Assembly (NCBI GenBank): GCA_044350425.1
Contig: JBILHS010000014.1
Location: forward strand, 4,844 to 68,843
DNA length: 64,000 nucleotides
Direction of reading: 5' to 3'
Origin: M3007 sp044350425
Lineage (GTDB): Bacteria > Bacteroidota > Bacteroidia > Chitinophagales > Saprospiraceae
Under the pieces are notes generated by a model. It was not told the DNA's origin and did no database searches. It worked only from the letters and a program-made list of their open reading frames with translations. This document shows, piece by piece, positions 51,175 through 59,693 of this stretch (position 1 is its first letter; each line of letters starts with the position of its first letter). The position numbers and the translations under genes are program-made.

Positions 51175-53154
51175 ATGCGCTTATCCGTCGTCATTGTCAA
51201 TTACAACGTTCGCCACTTCCTCGAGCAGGCCCTGGGCTCTGTGCGGCGTGCCATGCAGGGCATTGATGGCGAGGTGTGGGTGGTGGACAACCATTCGGCT
51301 GATGACTCCGTACGCATGGTCCGCGAACGATTCCCGGAGGTCCGGCTGATTGCCAATACGGACAATCCGGGTTTTGCCGTGGCGAATAACCAGGCTATAC
51401 GGCAAAGTACCGGAGAATACGTGTTGTTGCTCAACCCTGACACCCTGGTAGAAGAGGATACCTTTCGCAAATGCCTCGATTTCATGGATGCTCACCCCGA
51501 AGCAGGCGCTCTGGGCTGCAAACTGCTGGATGGCAGCGGTAAATTTTTACCTGAAAGCAAACGCGGTTTCCCAACGCCCTGGGTAGCCTTTTGCAAGACT
51601 TTTGGCCTTTCCAGCCTCTTTCCAAAAAGCCCGGTCTTTAACCGCTATCACATGGGGTATCTGCCGGAAAATGAAACCAACGAGGTGGATGTACTGGCGG
51701 GTTGTTTCATGTTCATGCGGAAGACCACACTGAACCAATCGGGCCTGCTGGACGAGGCGTTTTTCATGTATGGGGAGGACATTGACTTGTCGTACCGCAT
51801 TCAGCTGGCGGGCTATAAAAACTATTATTTCCCCGAAACCAAGATCATCCACTACAAAGGTGAAAGCACCAAAAAAGGATCGCTCAACTACGTGCGTACC
51901 TTTTATCAGGCGATGATCATCTTTGCCCGCAAGCATTTCAGCGGGCGACGGGCGGGGCTCTTTGTGCTGATGTTACAAGGGGCCATCTGGTTCAGGGCGA
52001 GCCTGACGGTACTCCGCAATTTTTTGGGCAAAGCCTGGCTCCCGGCGGTGGATGCAGCGGCCATATACCTGGGACTGGTGCTGCTCAAGGACTTCTGGGC
52101 CAACTATTATTACCACGACCCCCACTGGTTCAAAACCAATGTCCTGTGGTTCAATTTCCCCCTGTACATCCTGATCTGGCTGGGTACGGTATGGATCAGC
52201 GGCGGCTATGACACGCGGTACAATCTGAGTCGTTTGTTGCGTGGTCTGGGACTGGGAACTTTGATCTTATCGGCCGTTTATGGCTTGCTGGACCTGGATT
52301 ACCGGCCTTCGCGGGCACTGGTCTTGATGGGCGCAGGTTGGGCAGTTTTTGCCACGGTGGGCATTCGATTGGCCATGCATTTCTGGTCCTTTGGAAACTT
52401 CCGGTTGGGACGTTCCAAAGTCAAAAACCTGCTTGTGGTCGGCTCCGAAAGTGAGTGTAATCGGGTGTTGGGGCTTCTGACTCGCGTGGGAGCAGGTGGG
52501 AAAAATTTCATCGGGCGCGTAGACCCCAACCCCTCCCCTACAGGGAGGGGGGCCGATGCCGTGCTTCCGCCGAGTGCGGCTCCCCTCCCTGTAGGGGAGG
52601 GGTTGGGGGGGGGGTTGGCTGAACTGGTGCGCATTTACGCCGCCAACGAGATCATTTTTTGTTCCAAAGACATTGGTTCACAGGAAATTATGGCCTACAT
52701 GACCCAAATCGGACCCGCCATCTCCTACAAAATAGTGCCCGAAGAAAGCCTCAGCATCATCGGCAGCAGCAGCAAAGACGAACCGGGCGAATTGTACACC
52801 ATTGACATCCGCTACAACATTGCCCAGCCGGGACATCGACGGGATAAACGCCTGATCGACCTGTGTATTTGTCTTGCACTCCTGGTCACACTTCCCGTGT
52901 GGCTGATCTTTTCCAGCAAAAGAGCCCAGCTCCTGAAAAACTGGCTGCCTGTATTACTGGGCCAAAAAACATGGGTCGGCTACGCTTCAAACGCCCAAAA
53001 CAGCACCTTGCCATGCCTGCGTCCGGGTGTTTTTTCCCCGGTAGATGCCCTTCATGATCTTGAAGTCAACGAAGAGACTGCCGCCCGGCTCAATTTCTTC
53101 TTTGCCAAAGACTGGGAAGTGGAGCGCGATCTGACCGTTTTTGTCAAATCCTGA
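51175..53154 (+). CDS. GT2 glycosyltransferase fused to membrane, Rossmann and sugar-transferase-like segments
   Basis: I start at the ATG at 51175 ('MRLSVVIVNYNVRHFLE') rather than a TTG 9 bp upstream. Residues 1-260 are a GT-A domain of rhamnosyltransferase type ('NTDNPGFAVANN', 'LLLNPDTLVEEDT', 'EVDVLAGCFMFMRK'). Several membrane segments follow (~275-410). Then comes a Rossmann-like strand 'NLLVVGSESECNRVL' as in CapD/WcaJ-type proteins. The C-terminal 'DKRLIDLCICLALLVTLPVW' looks like the start of a polyprenyl-phosphate sugar transferase whose catalytic part is missing. Residues ~449-481 are encoded by an inserted palindrome. It is probably involved in surface polysaccharide synthesis. 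Confidence 0.85.
   Translation: MRLSVVIVNYNVRHFLEQALGSVRRAMQGIDGEVWVVDNHSADDSVRMVRERFPEVRLIANTDNPGFAVANNQAIRQSTGEYVLLLNPDTLVEEDTFRKCLDFMDAHPEAGALGCKLLDGSGKFLPESKRGFPTPWVAFCKTFGLSSLFPKSPVFNRYHMGYLPENETNEVDVLAGCFMFMRKTTLNQSGLLDEAFFMYGEDIDLSYRIQLAGYKNYYFPETKIIHYKGESTKKGSLNYVRTFYQAMIIFARKHFSGRRAGLFVLMLQGAIWFRASLTVLRNFLGKAWLPAVDAAAIYLGLVLLKDFWANYYYHDPHWFKTNVLWFNFPLYILIWLGTVWISGGYDTRYNLSRLLRGLGLGTLILSAVYGLLDLDYRPSRALVLMGAGWAVFATVGIRLAMHFWSFGNFRLGRSKVKNLLVVGSESECNRVLGLLTRVGAGGKNFIGRVDPNPSPTGRGADAVLPPSAAPLPVGEGLGGGLAELVRIYAANEIIFCSKDIGSQEIMAYMTQIGPAISYKIVPEESLSIIGSSSKDEPGELYTIDIRYNIAQPGHRRDKRLIDLCICLALLVTLPVWLIFSSKRAQLLKNWLPVLLGQKTWVGYASNAQNSTLPCLRPGVFSPVDALHDLEVNEETAARLNFFFAKDWEVERDLTVFVKS
52524..52608. 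repeat. In-frame palindromic insertion inside the glycosyltransferase gene
   Basis: Perfect 27-bp arms (CCCCAACCCCTCCCCTACAG.. and complement) flank a 31-bp centre that is itself partly self-complementary. The reading frame passes through it and yields 'NPSPTGRG' and 'PLPVGEGLG', a peptide pair I recognise as the translation of a widespread intergenic palindrome. It falls in a linker between two Rossmann strands. Confidence 0.9.
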
Positions 53155-53161
53155 ATTTTTA

Positions 53162-53261
53162 GTAACTGGTTAGGTTGGAACAAGGATGACACGGATTGGA
53201 CACGGATTTCTGAATGAATGCAAAAATCGATGCAAATCCGTGTTCCAACCTAACCAGTTAC
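53162..53261. repeat. Inverted repeat with GTAACTGGTTAGGTTGGAACA arms
   Basis: Two perfect 21-bp arms (first: GTAACTGGTTAGGTTGGAAC plus one base) enclose ~58 bp containing ACACGGATT words and their complements. It lies 8 bp after the glycosyltransferase stop. Confidence 0.88.
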
Positions 53262-53287
53262 CTTTTACCATTAAATGGATCCATACC

Positions 53288-54187
53288 ATGAAAAGACTAC
53301 TGCTCCTCCTCCCCTTTTTATGCCCCTTAATGCTGGCGGCACAGGTTGAATTTGCTCCGCTGGGCGCTACCTGGTATTTTGAAGACAACTCGCCCCCATT
53401 GCCGTGGAAACTGGCTTATATAAAAGTTGAAGTCACCGGTATTGATACCATTCAGGGCAGGGCCTGCAAGAGGATTGAAAGCAAACATATTCTCGGTGGC
53501 AGTGACTGGGGTTGCTCCTTTTATGCTCCCTTGCTTCATACTTTTCAGAAAAATGGACTAGTGTATGCTAATCATGATGGCGATTTCCACCTGCTTTATG
53601 ATTTTGATGCCCTTGCCGGCGAAAGTTGGGTGATCCCAAACCCACCCATCGCATGGGGCGACTCACTCGTGGTGGTGGTAGATTCCGTTTCTTTTGTCAC
53701 GGTAAATGGGAATGTTTTGAAAGTGCAGCATGTTTCAAACCCCGGATTAGGACCGGGTGAACTGCTGCAATGGGGCTCAGAGATCATTGAAGGCATCGGA
53801 AACACAGGGTATATCACGCCTCAATACCCTACCTGTGACCCCTGGATCTATGGCCTGCGTTGTTATGAAGACGACAGCCTCGACCTCCATTTTGTGACCT
53901 TTCCCTGTGATTCGACTAAATCCTATGTAGCCACCCAAGCGCCTGTTTTGCGTGGTGGGTTCTTCACGCCCAATCCAGTAACAGGCAATACCGTTGTTTT
54001 GTCTGAGGAAATAGATGCCGACCGAGTCGTGCTCCAAAATACCCTGGGAGCCCCTGCAAAAACCTTTTTACTCAGTCAGGGCCATACGCTGGAAATAGAA
54101 AACATCGAACCAGGCGTTTATTTCGCCACCCTCTTCCTGGACGCCCGCCTGGTGGGGACCGATAAACTGGTGGTCCTCCGAAGGTGA
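53288..54187 (+). CDS. T9SS-sorted secreted protein, ~299 aa
   Basis: The ATG at 53288 gives a signal peptide ('MKRLLLLLPFLCPLMLAAQ'); the longer frame passes through an inverted repeat. The mature part opens 'VEFAPLGATWYFEDN', frequent in Saprospiria secreted proteins of unknown function. The C-terminal ~75 residues form a T9SS sorting domain ('FTPNPVTGNTVVLS' ... 'VGTDKLVVLRR'). No enzymatic motif is visible. Confidence 0.8.
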   Translation: MKRLLLLLPFLCPLMLAAQVEFAPLGATWYFEDNSPPLPWKLAYIKVEVTGIDTIQGRACKRIESKHILGGSDWGCSFYAPLLHTFQKNGLVYANHDGDFHLLYDFDALAGESWVIPNPPIAWGDSLVVVVDSVSFVTVNGNVLKVQHVSNPGLGPGELLQWGSEIIEGIGNTGYITPQYPTCDPWIYGLRCYEDDSLDLHFVTFPCDSTKSYVATQAPVLRGGFFTPNPVTGNTVVLSEEIDADRVVLQNTLGAPAKTFLLSQGHTLEIENIEPGVYFATLFLDARLVGTDKLVVLRR

Positions 54188-54204
54188 CCAGCTGGCATAA
54201 AAAA

Positions 54205-54231
54205 AGCCGTCCGACCTTTCGTCGAACGGCT
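54205..54231. terminator. Hairpin terminator after the T9SS gene
   Basis: An AGCCGTCCGAC / GTCGAACGGCT stem with one mismatch and a short loop is preceded by an A7 run on the plus strand and followed by CAAAACC. It fits a terminator best in the minus orientation. The rest of the gap to 54430 has no recognised feature. Confidence 0.5.
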
Positions 54232-54429
54232 CAAAACCAAATGAAAACAATCTTCCTACCGTAAAAACGCTTTCGCCCCCTCCGTTGAGGGAGAGGTTGG
54301 TTTTTTGTGGATTCCAAATTTATGCTTGACTTATGGTTGTAAGCGCTGGCAATGCTCTACCACGAGCTTCTGATCAGAATACTATCCATTACAGGTATGG
54401 AAAAATGTATTCAAAAAACAGGCACATAG

Positions 54430-54556
54430 CAATTGCCAGACTACTGGACATTTTGACAATAGACGTTGGACTTGCACTCTAAAAAATTGAAAACCATGCA
54501 CTTACATAATCGTGTCTAGTATCCAACGTCAAAATGTCCAGTAGTCTGAGCAATTG
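54430..54556. repeat. Inverted repeat containing dispersed repeat copy 2
   Basis: The arms CAATTGCCAGACTACTGGAC.. and ..GTCCAGTAGTCTGAGCAATTG are nearly perfect over ~40 bp. The centre (54468-54518) is homologous to 47016-47066. The right arm contains the last ~13 codons and the stop of the minus-strand membrane protein gene. Confidence 0.88.
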
Positions 54557-54917
54557 CCCAAATTAATGACCCCAAAATGGCCGTTAATAGCACGCTCCTA
54601 GTTCTGATCATTAAAAACGGCAAATGCAATAAAAAAACAATTGGAATGGCCCAGACGCCTATGCTTCCCTTTATCAATTCAAAAACGGTGTCTGATGCTG
54701 TTTCCAATCCCGTTTTAGCGCTTTTCTCTAGTAGGCGGTTTGCTATAAACCCATCGTAACCAATGACAATAGGGAAAAACCATATCGGCGTCCAAGAGAT
54801 CAGTTGACCCTCGGAAAGATGCTTAAAGTTTAACATATAAATATAGAAAGCTAGGGCTAAGCCAAGTAGTATAAATGCCCTGAATAGGTTGGCGTTGCGG
54901 GTGTAGTTATTTTGCAT
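54516..54917 (-). CDS. Small integral membrane protein, 133 aa
   Basis: The ATG at 54917 ('MQNNYTRNANLFRAFIL') is preferred; the longer frame overlaps the CoA-binding gene. The protein has four hydrophobic segments. I recognise no family. The C-terminal residues 'IAQTTGHFDVGY' are encoded by the arm of the palindrome at 54430-54556, so the original C-terminus was probably replaced when the repeat arrived. Confidence 0.6.
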   Translation of the reverse strand: MQNNYTRNANLFRAFILLGLALAFYIYMLNFKHLSEGQLISWTPIWFFPIVIGYDGFIANRLLEKSAKTGLETASDTVFELIKGSIGVWAIPIVFLLHLPFLMIRTRSVLLTAILGSLIWAIAQTTGHFDVGY

Positions 54918-54967
54918 GGTAGATATGTTTAAGAAATCAGCTCCTAAACTCTCCGGATCTCCCCCCC

Positions 54968-55327
54968 TCAATACCCCCCAATAGAAAGCATCACCAAAGT
55001 ACAACCCTCCACCGTTTCAATCCCGCGCTCCTGCGCAAGCCGCATCAATTCAGGATTTTCGGTGCCCGGATTGAAGATGATCCGTTTGGGCTGTAGGGAG
55101 AAAATGTAGTCGTAATATTCCGGTTGGCGGGCCGGGCCAATGTAAAGCGTTACAGTATCTATACCTTCCACAGGAGGCATTCCTTCCAGGATCTCCAGAT
55201 CTCCGATCAGGCCGGTACGGATACCCACCGGCACCGCTTCATGGCCGTATTGGGTGAGGCGCCTGGTGGCGAGGTAAGCGTAGCGTTCAGGATTTGGTGT
55301 GGCGCCGAGGACGAGTGTCTTTTTCAT
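54968..55327 (-). CDS. CoA-binding domain protein (YccU-like)
   Basis: The 119-residue single-domain Rossmann protein has 'KTLVLGATPNPERYAYLA', 'VPVGIRTGLIGDLEI' and 'IIFNPGTENPELMRLAQERGI' (the last is a landmark near residues 83-103). These match the succinyl-CoA-ligase-like CoA-binding domain family. It is cytosolic with unknown role. The divergent dcd gene starts 82 bp upstream. Confidence 0.85.
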   Translation of the reverse strand: MKKTLVLGATPNPERYAYLATRRLTQYGHEAVPVGIRTGLIGDLEILEGMPPVEGIDTVTLYIGPARQPEYYDYIFSLQPKRIIFNPGTENPELMRLAQERGIETVEGCTLVMLSIGGY

Positions 55328-55350
55328 ATTTAGAAAAGAGAAACACCTGT

Positions 55351-55385
55351 TTTGACAAAAAGTTAGGCGGCTTGAGATACTTTTG
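55351..55385 (+). promoter_or_regulatory. Candidate dcd promoter
   Basis: TACTTTTG at 55378-55385 fits the TAnnTTTG -7 box and lies 24 bp before the ATG. A TTTG at 55351-55354 is 23 nt upstream, longer than the usual 19, so the pairing is uncertain. Confidence 0.45.
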
Positions 55386-55408
55386 CGGGCTTTTTAGCAG
55401 GAATTACT

Positions 55409-55942
55409 ATGATACTAACCGATAAAAAGATCCTCGAGGCCATCGAAAGCCGTCAGATCGTGATTGAACCTTTTCGCCCCGAGTGCCTGGGCACCAACTC
55501 TTACGACGTGCATTTGGGCCGTTACTTCGCTGTATATCAGGATCATGCGCTGGATGCTAAGCGCCACAATAAGATCAATACGTTTGAAATTCCTGAAGAA
55601 GGTTACGTGCTGCAACCCGGCACCCTCTACCTGGGCGTGACGGAGGAATATACAGAAACCCACAATTCTGTGCCTTTCCTTGAAGGCAAGAGCAGCATCG
55701 GAAGACTGGGCATTGACATTCACGCCACGGCCGGAAAAGGCGACGTGGGCTTTTGCAACCACTGGACCCTGGAAATTTCCTGTGTCATGCCGGTGCGTGT
55801 GTACGCGGGCATGCCCATCGGACAACTCATCTACTTCCTGGTGGATGGCGACATTGCCAACTATTACAACAAGAAGCAGAACGCTAAGTACAATGAAAAG
55901 ACGGATAAGCCGGTGGAGAGTATGATGTGGCGGAATTTTTAA
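55409..55942 (+). CDS. dcd: dCTP deaminase
   Basis: The 177-residue protein begins 'MILTDKKILEAIESRQIVI' and has the family core: 'GTNSYDVHLG', 'FLEGKSSIGRLGI' and the catalytic strand 'GFCNHWTLEIS' with the conserved Glu. It ends 'VESMMWRNF'. The trimeric enzyme deaminates dCTP to dUTP (or to dUMP in bifunctional forms) for thymidylate synthesis. The length is close to the usual 178-193. Confidence 0.95.
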   Translation: MILTDKKILEAIESRQIVIEPFRPECLGTNSYDVHLGRYFAVYQDHALDAKRHNKINTFEIPEEGYVLQPGTLYLGVTEEYTETHNSVPFLEGKSSIGRLGIDIHATAGKGDVGFCNHWTLEISCVMPVRVYAGMPIGQLIYFLVDGDIANYYNKKQNAKYNEKTDKPVESMMWRNF

Positions 55943-55951
55943 CTTGAAGCC

Positions 55952-57094
55952 CTACTTTTTCACCACCACAAATTCCACCCGCCGATTCTGTGCCCGACCC
56001 TCCTCCGTCTCATTCGAAGCAATCGGCTTGGCCTCCCCTTCCCCATGCGAGCGCAGCCGATTTTTGCTGATCTTATTTTCCAGTAAAAAATGGAGCACGG
56101 ATTCCGCCCGCCTGCGGGAAAGATCCAGGTTGTAGGCATTCTCGCCCAGTGCATCCGTGTGTCCCATGATCTCGATGACCAGTTTAGGATGGTCGCGCAT
56201 GATCTTCAGTAGTTTATTCAATTCCACAAAGGAGCGTGGCATCAGTTCGTCTTTGTCAAATTCGAAATAAATGTTCTTGAGCTGAATGATTTTCCCGGGT
56301 TCTAAGGTCTGTTTCGACAGGTCGTCGGGCTTGACAGGTACCGGTTTGAACGGCGGGATCTTTTTCACCAGTACATCATCCAGGTAATAATAGGCGTAAT
56401 TGAAACAATCCTCCCTGGGTGCTACGGAAAGCGTGTTGAAGTCGTCCTTGAAATTGCCAATGACCACATACTCCGCTTCATACTTTGCCACAAACTGTCC
56501 ACTCACCTTTACCCACTTGCCATTGGGCGCCGGCACAATGTCTTTCGCGATCACCTGCGCTTCCCGGACCAGCAGCTCATCGGTCAGACGTTTGATCTCG
56601 CTGATACTGAAATAGGCCCCTAAATTATTGATCTGCAGGGATTTTTCCAGATGACTCACCCAAAATTCAACATAATATGCCTGGCCGATCACGAGGGGCT
56701 CCGCCAATTGGATCTCCACGAACTCCCGACAATGCGGCTTTCCGTTGGTACAACCAAAAAGGGTTAGTCCTGCCATGTGCTTACCGGTACGCGGCTTTTG
56801 TTTGCCAAAGCCTTTTTCTGCCCAATCCATCGGCACGTGCACTTCCGGCCCGTATATATCCGGACTGGCGGTAGTGGCGCTGAACCAGTATTTCACCACT
56901 TCTCCAAAGAAGGCACCCTTATAAGACCAGCCAATGGGGGCATTGGAAAAACGCTCGAAACCTGGATTCGGCACAAGGTTGGATACTGATTTTTGAGCAT
57001 TCAGGCTATAAATCGTCAGGAAAAAAATAGCCACCTGGGCTGCGTGTTTACTAACCTGCAAGGGGAAAACTGAACTGTTCGAGGGTATATGCAT
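55952..57094 (-). CDS. OmpA-family outer membrane protein
   Basis: The ATG at 57094 is chosen because a CAAAAGTA box (TACTTTTG on the minus strand, 57113-57120) lies just upstream of it. A signal peptide ends near 'SLNAQ'. Residues ~40-230 are a jelly-roll-like domain starting 'LVPNPGFERFSNAPIGW', typical of Bacteroidota envelope proteins. Residues ~265-380 are the OmpA peptidoglycan-binding domain ('IYFEFDKDELMPRSF', 'EIMGHTDALGENAYNLDLS', 'RRRAESV'). It probably anchors the outer membrane to the wall while displaying the N-terminal domain. Confidence 0.9.
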   Translation of the reverse strand: MHIPSNSSVFPLQVSKHAAQVAIFFLTIYSLNAQKSVSNLVPNPGFERFSNAPIGWSYKGAFFGEVVKYWFSATTASPDIYGPEVHVPMDWAEKGFGKQKPRTGKHMAGLTLFGCTNGKPHCREFVEIQLAEPLVIGQAYYVEFWVSHLEKSLQINNLGAYFSISEIKRLTDELLVREAQVIAKDIVPAPNGKWVKVSGQFVAKYEAEYVVIGNFKDDFNTLSVAPREDCFNYAYYYLDDVLVKKIPPFKPVPVKPDDLSKQTLEPGKIIQLKNIYFEFDKDELMPRSFVELNKLLKIMRDHPKLVIEIMGHTDALGENAYNLDLSRRRAESVLHFLLENKISKNRLRSHGEGEAKPIASNETEEGRAQNRRVEFVVVKK

Positions 57095-57278
57095 ATCAAA
57101 TCTGGCTTCGTCCAAAAGTAGGGTGTTTCAACAGAACCATATTTTAAAAAACGCGTATTTGTTGCAGATGGTTTAAAATTAGTATGTTACAACCCTGCTT
57201 TCGCTGCACGCTTCCTACCTTTGTAGCTCATTTTCCCGGAACAGCGTTCAGGGATACCATTCACACTCGACTCCATAC

Positions 57279-58604
57279 ATGAATATCGCCGTCGTTGGAA
57301 CTGGCTACGTTGGGCTGGTCACTGGAACTTGTTTTGCCGAAACCGGCAACAATGTCATTTGTGTTGACAACAATCACGAAAAGGTCAAAAGCCTGCGCGC
57401 AGGAAAGATCCCTATTTTCGAACCCGGTCTCGATGTCCTCTTTGAGCGCAATACCAAAGAAGGCCGTCTGCATTTTACCACCGATCTGAAAGCGGCCGTG
57501 GATAAAGCGACCATCATATTTTTAGCCCTCCCCACCCCGCCCGGCGATGATGGCTCTGCGGACCTTTCTTACATCATGGGGGTGGCCAAGGATCTGAGTG
57601 AAATCATCACAGACTATAAAGTGATCGTGGATAAGAGCACCGTCCCCGTAGGCACGGCCGAAAAAGTGGCGGCCATCATGGTGAAAAAGCTCTCCAAAAA
57701 GATGTTCGACGTGGTATCCAACCCTGAATTCCTGCGGGAAGGTGTGGCGGTGGACGACTTCATGAAACCCGACCGCGTGGTGGTGGGCACCCGAAGCGAA
57801 CGAGCCCGCAAGGTCATGCGCCAGCTGTACGAGCCCTTTGTCCGTCAGGGCAATCCGATCTATTTCATGGATGAGCGCAGCGCCGAAATGACCAAATACG
57901 CCGCCAATGCTTACCTGGCGGCCCGTATTTCATTCATGAATGAGATCGCCAATCTCTGCGAAAAAGTGGGCGCCAACGTGGACCAGGTGCGCATTGGCAT
58001 GGGCTCAGATTCGCGTATCGGCAAGCGATTCCTGTTTCCGGGCATCGGTTATGGCGGCTCCTGTTTCCCTAAAGACGTTCAGGCACTGGCCAAGACCGCT
58101 TCCGAATATTCCTACGATTTCAAGATCCTGAAATCCGTGATGAAAGTCAACGGGATCCAGAAGGGTGTGCTGACCAAAAAAATAAAGAAGCATTACAAAA
58201 ACGACCTTGCTGGCAAAACCATTGCGGTCTGGGGACTGGCGTTCAAACCCAACACCGACGATATCCGGGAAGCTCCGGCGCTGGTCATCATGGACGAACT
58301 TTTAGCCATGGGCGCCAAGATCCGCGCTTTCGACCCCGAAGCCATGGACCACGTTCGTTCCATTTATGGCAACCGGATCACACTTTGCGACAAGATGTAT
58401 GATGTGCTGGAAGGAGCCGATTGCCTGGCGATCATGACGGAATGGAATGAGTTTCGCACGCCTGATTTCGAACACATGGCTGCTACCCTGAGTGAAAAGA
58501 TCATCTTCGACGGACGGAATGTGTACGATACGGAGCAGATGAAAGAACTGGGTTTTCAGTATGTTAGTATGGGTCGGCCGAAGGTTCGGGGGAAAAAGGG
58601 TTAA
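57279..58604 (+). CDS. ugd: UDP-glucose 6-dehydrogenase
   Basis: The 441-residue protein begins with the NAD motif 'MNIAVVGTGYVGLVTGTCF'. It has the catalytic segment 'GYGGSCFPKDVQAL' with Cys at residue 262 and the C-terminal UDP-binding 'VWGLAFKPNTDDIREAPAL'. It oxidises UDP-glucose to UDP-glucuronate, a precursor of acidic surface polysaccharides. A TACCTTTG box at 57216-57223 is a possible -7 element. The length and motifs are typical. Confidence 0.96.
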   Translation: MNIAVVGTGYVGLVTGTCFAETGNNVICVDNNHEKVKSLRAGKIPIFEPGLDVLFERNTKEGRLHFTTDLKAAVDKATIIFLALPTPPGDDGSADLSYIMGVAKDLSEIITDYKVIVDKSTVPVGTAEKVAAIMVKKLSKKMFDVVSNPEFLREGVAVDDFMKPDRVVVGTRSERARKVMRQLYEPFVRQGNPIYFMDERSAEMTKYAANAYLAARISFMNEIANLCEKVGANVDQVRIGMGSDSRIGKRFLFPGIGYGGSCFPKDVQALAKTASEYSYDFKILKSVMKVNGIQKGVLTKKIKKHYKNDLAGKTIAVWGLAFKPNTDDIREAPALVIMDELLAMGAKIRAFDPEAMDHVRSIYGNRITLCDKMYDVLEGADCLAIMTEWNEFRTPDFEHMAATLSEKIIFDGRNVYDTEQMKELGFQYVSMGRPKVRGKKG

Positions 58605-58615
58605 TTATCGCGGAA

Positions 58616-58663
58616 TGTAATATTTCAGCCAAAGCTTATCCACGCGTTGGCTGAAATATTACA
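58616..58663. terminator. Inverted repeat between ugd and the antitoxin gene
   Basis: A perfect 16-bp stem TGTAATATTTCAGCCA / TGGCTGAAATATTACA with a 16-nt loop starts 12 bp after the ugd stop. The right arm covers the stop codon of the antitoxin gene (58659-58661), so it can serve both convergent genes. Confidence 0.7.
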
Positions 58664-59657
58664 TCGCTTTAAGTCGATATGCATCCAAATAACTTATAAG
58701 CGAACGGTTGGCCGCATTTTTTTGCCAGCCATCTTCTTCGTGGCTGATTTGGATAATTTCCTGGCTTTTTACATTCTTAAACCGCTCACTCACGTCCCTC
58801 AAAGTGGTTGTTTCAGACTCATCGAGATAATCTGAAATCTGAATTTCACCACCTGGTAAAAATTTGCTGCCAATGCTCCCGTTTGGGTATTCGTGATGCT
58901 CAATCCGCACAAATCCCTCGTTTTCGACAAATTGGAACAGCCCATCAAAATTGTTGGGCACAGGGCCCATTTCTATGGCCCGGTATTTTGCGCCACTAAT
59001 AGAACGGCCATGCCGTTTGAAATGAACGAAATCTGCATAGAAAAGAATTTTGTTCATCTGGGTTTTGAAAATGGACGTTTTGTCTGCAAAAAACCGAGTC
59101 ATAGCCCCAAGTCGATGGGGGTTGGGCTGACGAAAGCCGCGTTCCACATCAGGGCGAGATGAACCCATTAGTAAATTAGTGGTCCATTCATGCTCTCGCC
59201 AATGGGCATTTTTTTTCAATAATTCTTCGGCTTTCCGAACTAAACGCTCTTTCTCTGCCTCCTCAAGGCCACTCAATTCTACCAATTGACAGAAGCCCTT
59301 AGGATGGTGTGCCAGGAAAATCAAACTGGCATTTGATTCACTTGGCAGTTCGCCACTTTCGTATTGCTTGTATTGATTGATACCAAAACGGAGCACCTCC
59401 GACATTCTGGATGCTGAAATTCCATATTGCTCCCTGATTTCCATGATTTCTTCAGGAAAAGGAAGATTGTGTTTGCTTCGATATTGGTCAGCAGCCTGAC
59501 GAAGGTTTGTTTCCATCATGTTGGAGTCTTCGAATTCCTCTCCGGTATCCTCACATTGCCATACGTGATACATTACAGGAAAGGATTCTTTGCGGATGGC
59601 AAGAGTGCTTTCTCGTATAAGCAACTTCATTTCCTTGCCTGTCATTGGGCTGAGCAT
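58659..59657 (-). CDS. Panacea-domain (DUF4065/SocA-like) antitoxin with zinc finger and HTH
   Basis: The 332-residue protein has an N-terminal YgiT/MqsA-like zinc-finger remnant ('VWQCEDTGEEFED'), with only one Cys in the part seen. An HTH of the MqsA/HigA type follows ('IREQYGISASRMSEVLRFGINQYKQYE'; landmark near residues 73-99). The C-terminal Panacea domain (residues ~170-320) reads 'NKILFYADFVHFKRHGRSISGAKY' and 'IEMGPVPNNFDGLF'. Panacea proteins neutralise diverse toxins. The gene lies 36 bp downstream of an MqsR-like toxin gene, the same order as mqsRA. The HTH suggests autoregulation. Confidence 0.85.
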   Translation of the reverse strand: MLSPMTGKEMKLLIRESTLAIRKESFPVMYHVWQCEDTGEEFEDSNMMETNLRQAADQYRSKHNLPFPEEIMEIREQYGISASRMSEVLRFGINQYKQYESGELPSESNASLIFLAHHPKGFCQLVELSGLEEAEKERLVRKAEELLKKNAHWREHEWTTNLLMGSSRPDVERGFRQPNPHRLGAMTRFFADKTSIFKTQMNKILFYADFVHFKRHGRSISGAKYRAIEMGPVPNNFDGLFQFVENEGFVRIEHHEYPNGSIGSKFLPGGEIQISDYLDESETTTLRDVSERFKNVKSQEIIQISHEEDGWQKNAANRSLISYLDAYRLKAM

Positions 59658-59693
59658 AAGTAATTTTAGCTTGGATTCTGTGAACAGAAAGGA

